The notes under the pieces: model-generated
Database searches by the model: none
Told to the model about the DNA's origin: nothing
The model's input: the letters and a program-made list of their open reading frames with translations, nothing else
NCBI GenBank assembly: GCA_913055925.1
Contig: CAJXLH010000169.1
Location: 1 to 6,192, forward strand
Direction: 5' to 3'
Length of the DNA stretch: 6,192 nucleotides
From: an uncultured Maritalea sp.
GTDB taxonomy: Bacteria; Pseudomonadota; Alphaproteobacteria; Rhizobiales; Devosiaceae
In this document: in pieces, positions 6,104 through 6,192 of the stretch
Layout of the letters: each line of letters starts with the position of its first letter
Numbering within the stretch: position 1 is the first letter of the stretch
Translations under genes and position numbers: made by a program

Positions 6104-6130
6104 TCGGGTAAAGCGAGGTTGTTTACCCGA
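6104..6130. repeat. 9-base perfect inverted repeat directly upstream of the tRNA gene
   Basis: TCGGGTAAA (6104-6112) and TTTACCCGA (6122-6130) flank a nine-base loop, ending six bases from the mature tRNA 5' end on the minus strand. No T-run follows on either strand, so it is not an ordinary terminator. It could be a leader hairpin in the precursor or an operator. TAAACA within it is a possible -10 with TTGCGC 16 bases upstream on the minus strand, but this promoter match is weak. Confidence 0.5.
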
Positions 6131-6140
6131 GAAAGGATGA

Positions 6141-6189
6141 GGCGCAAATTAGTCTGTCACTTGCTGGCATGCAAGTGCGAATTTGCGCC
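6141..6189. repeat. Nested palindromic element at the right edge
   Basis: GGCGCAAATT (6141-6150) pairs perfectly with AATTTGCGCC (6180-6189). Inside it, CACTTGC (6158-6164) pairs with GCAAGTG (6171-6177) around TGGCAT. The two stems are joined by an uneven internal loop of seven and two bases. No T-run follows on either strand. It resembles a dispersed palindromic unit or a structured leader rather than a terminator. On the minus strand TTGCAT and TAATTT, 17 bases apart within it, could be a weak promoter for the tRNA gene. Confidence 0.5.
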
Positions 6190-6192
6190 AAA

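Overview
This window looks like chromosomal DNA from an alphaproteobacterium, probably of the Hyphomicrobiales/Rhizobiales type. The evidence is a tRNA-Ala(GGC) whose T-arm resembles those common in that class, two chemoreceptors with extra cytoplasmic HAMP-like units and a C-terminal WxxF tether, and a moderate GC content. The genus cannot be named from sequence alone.

Layout. (1) Positions 1-507, minus strand: the 5' part of a gene that runs off the left edge. Its 169 open codons read like the N-terminal half of a CelD/BcsL-type GNAT acetyltransferase. (2) Positions 508-1008: a divergent intergenic region with two palindromes of 8-TT-8 architecture, a cluster of TTGCA/TGCAA half sites, a -24/-12 (sigma-54-like) promoter match and a TetR-type operator candidate. 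No convincing gene is seen in it. (3) Positions 1009-3372: a complete 787-residue transmembrane chemoreceptor, closed by a strong intrinsic terminator. (4) Positions 3551-5905: a second, paralogous 784-residue chemoreceptor, with its own terminator at 5939-5964. (5) Positions 6023-6098, minus strand: tRNA-Ala(GGC) with encoded CCA, converging on the second receptor. Two perfect inverted repeats lie just upstream of it, out to the right edge.

How the parts fit. The two receptors share one design: TM1, a periplasmic helical-bimodular (HBM-like) sensor of about 245 residues, TM2, a HAMP domain, two further HAMP-like units, a methyl-accepting signalling hairpin, a conserved linker and a terminal EWQEF peptide expected to tether CheR. 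By hand count they align without gaps for about 770 residues. They are about 82% identical in the cytoplasmic part and only about 30% in the sensor. The simplest reading is an old tandem duplication in which the sensors diverged to read different ligands while both outputs stayed matched to the same array and CheA/CheW partners. The terminator between them suggests they are expressed largely independently.

No wholly new system is evident. The points most worth checking are the sensor divergence with changed candidate ligand residues, the conserved linker motif near the C terminus, the regulatory architecture in 529-933, and the nested palindrome beside the tRNA.
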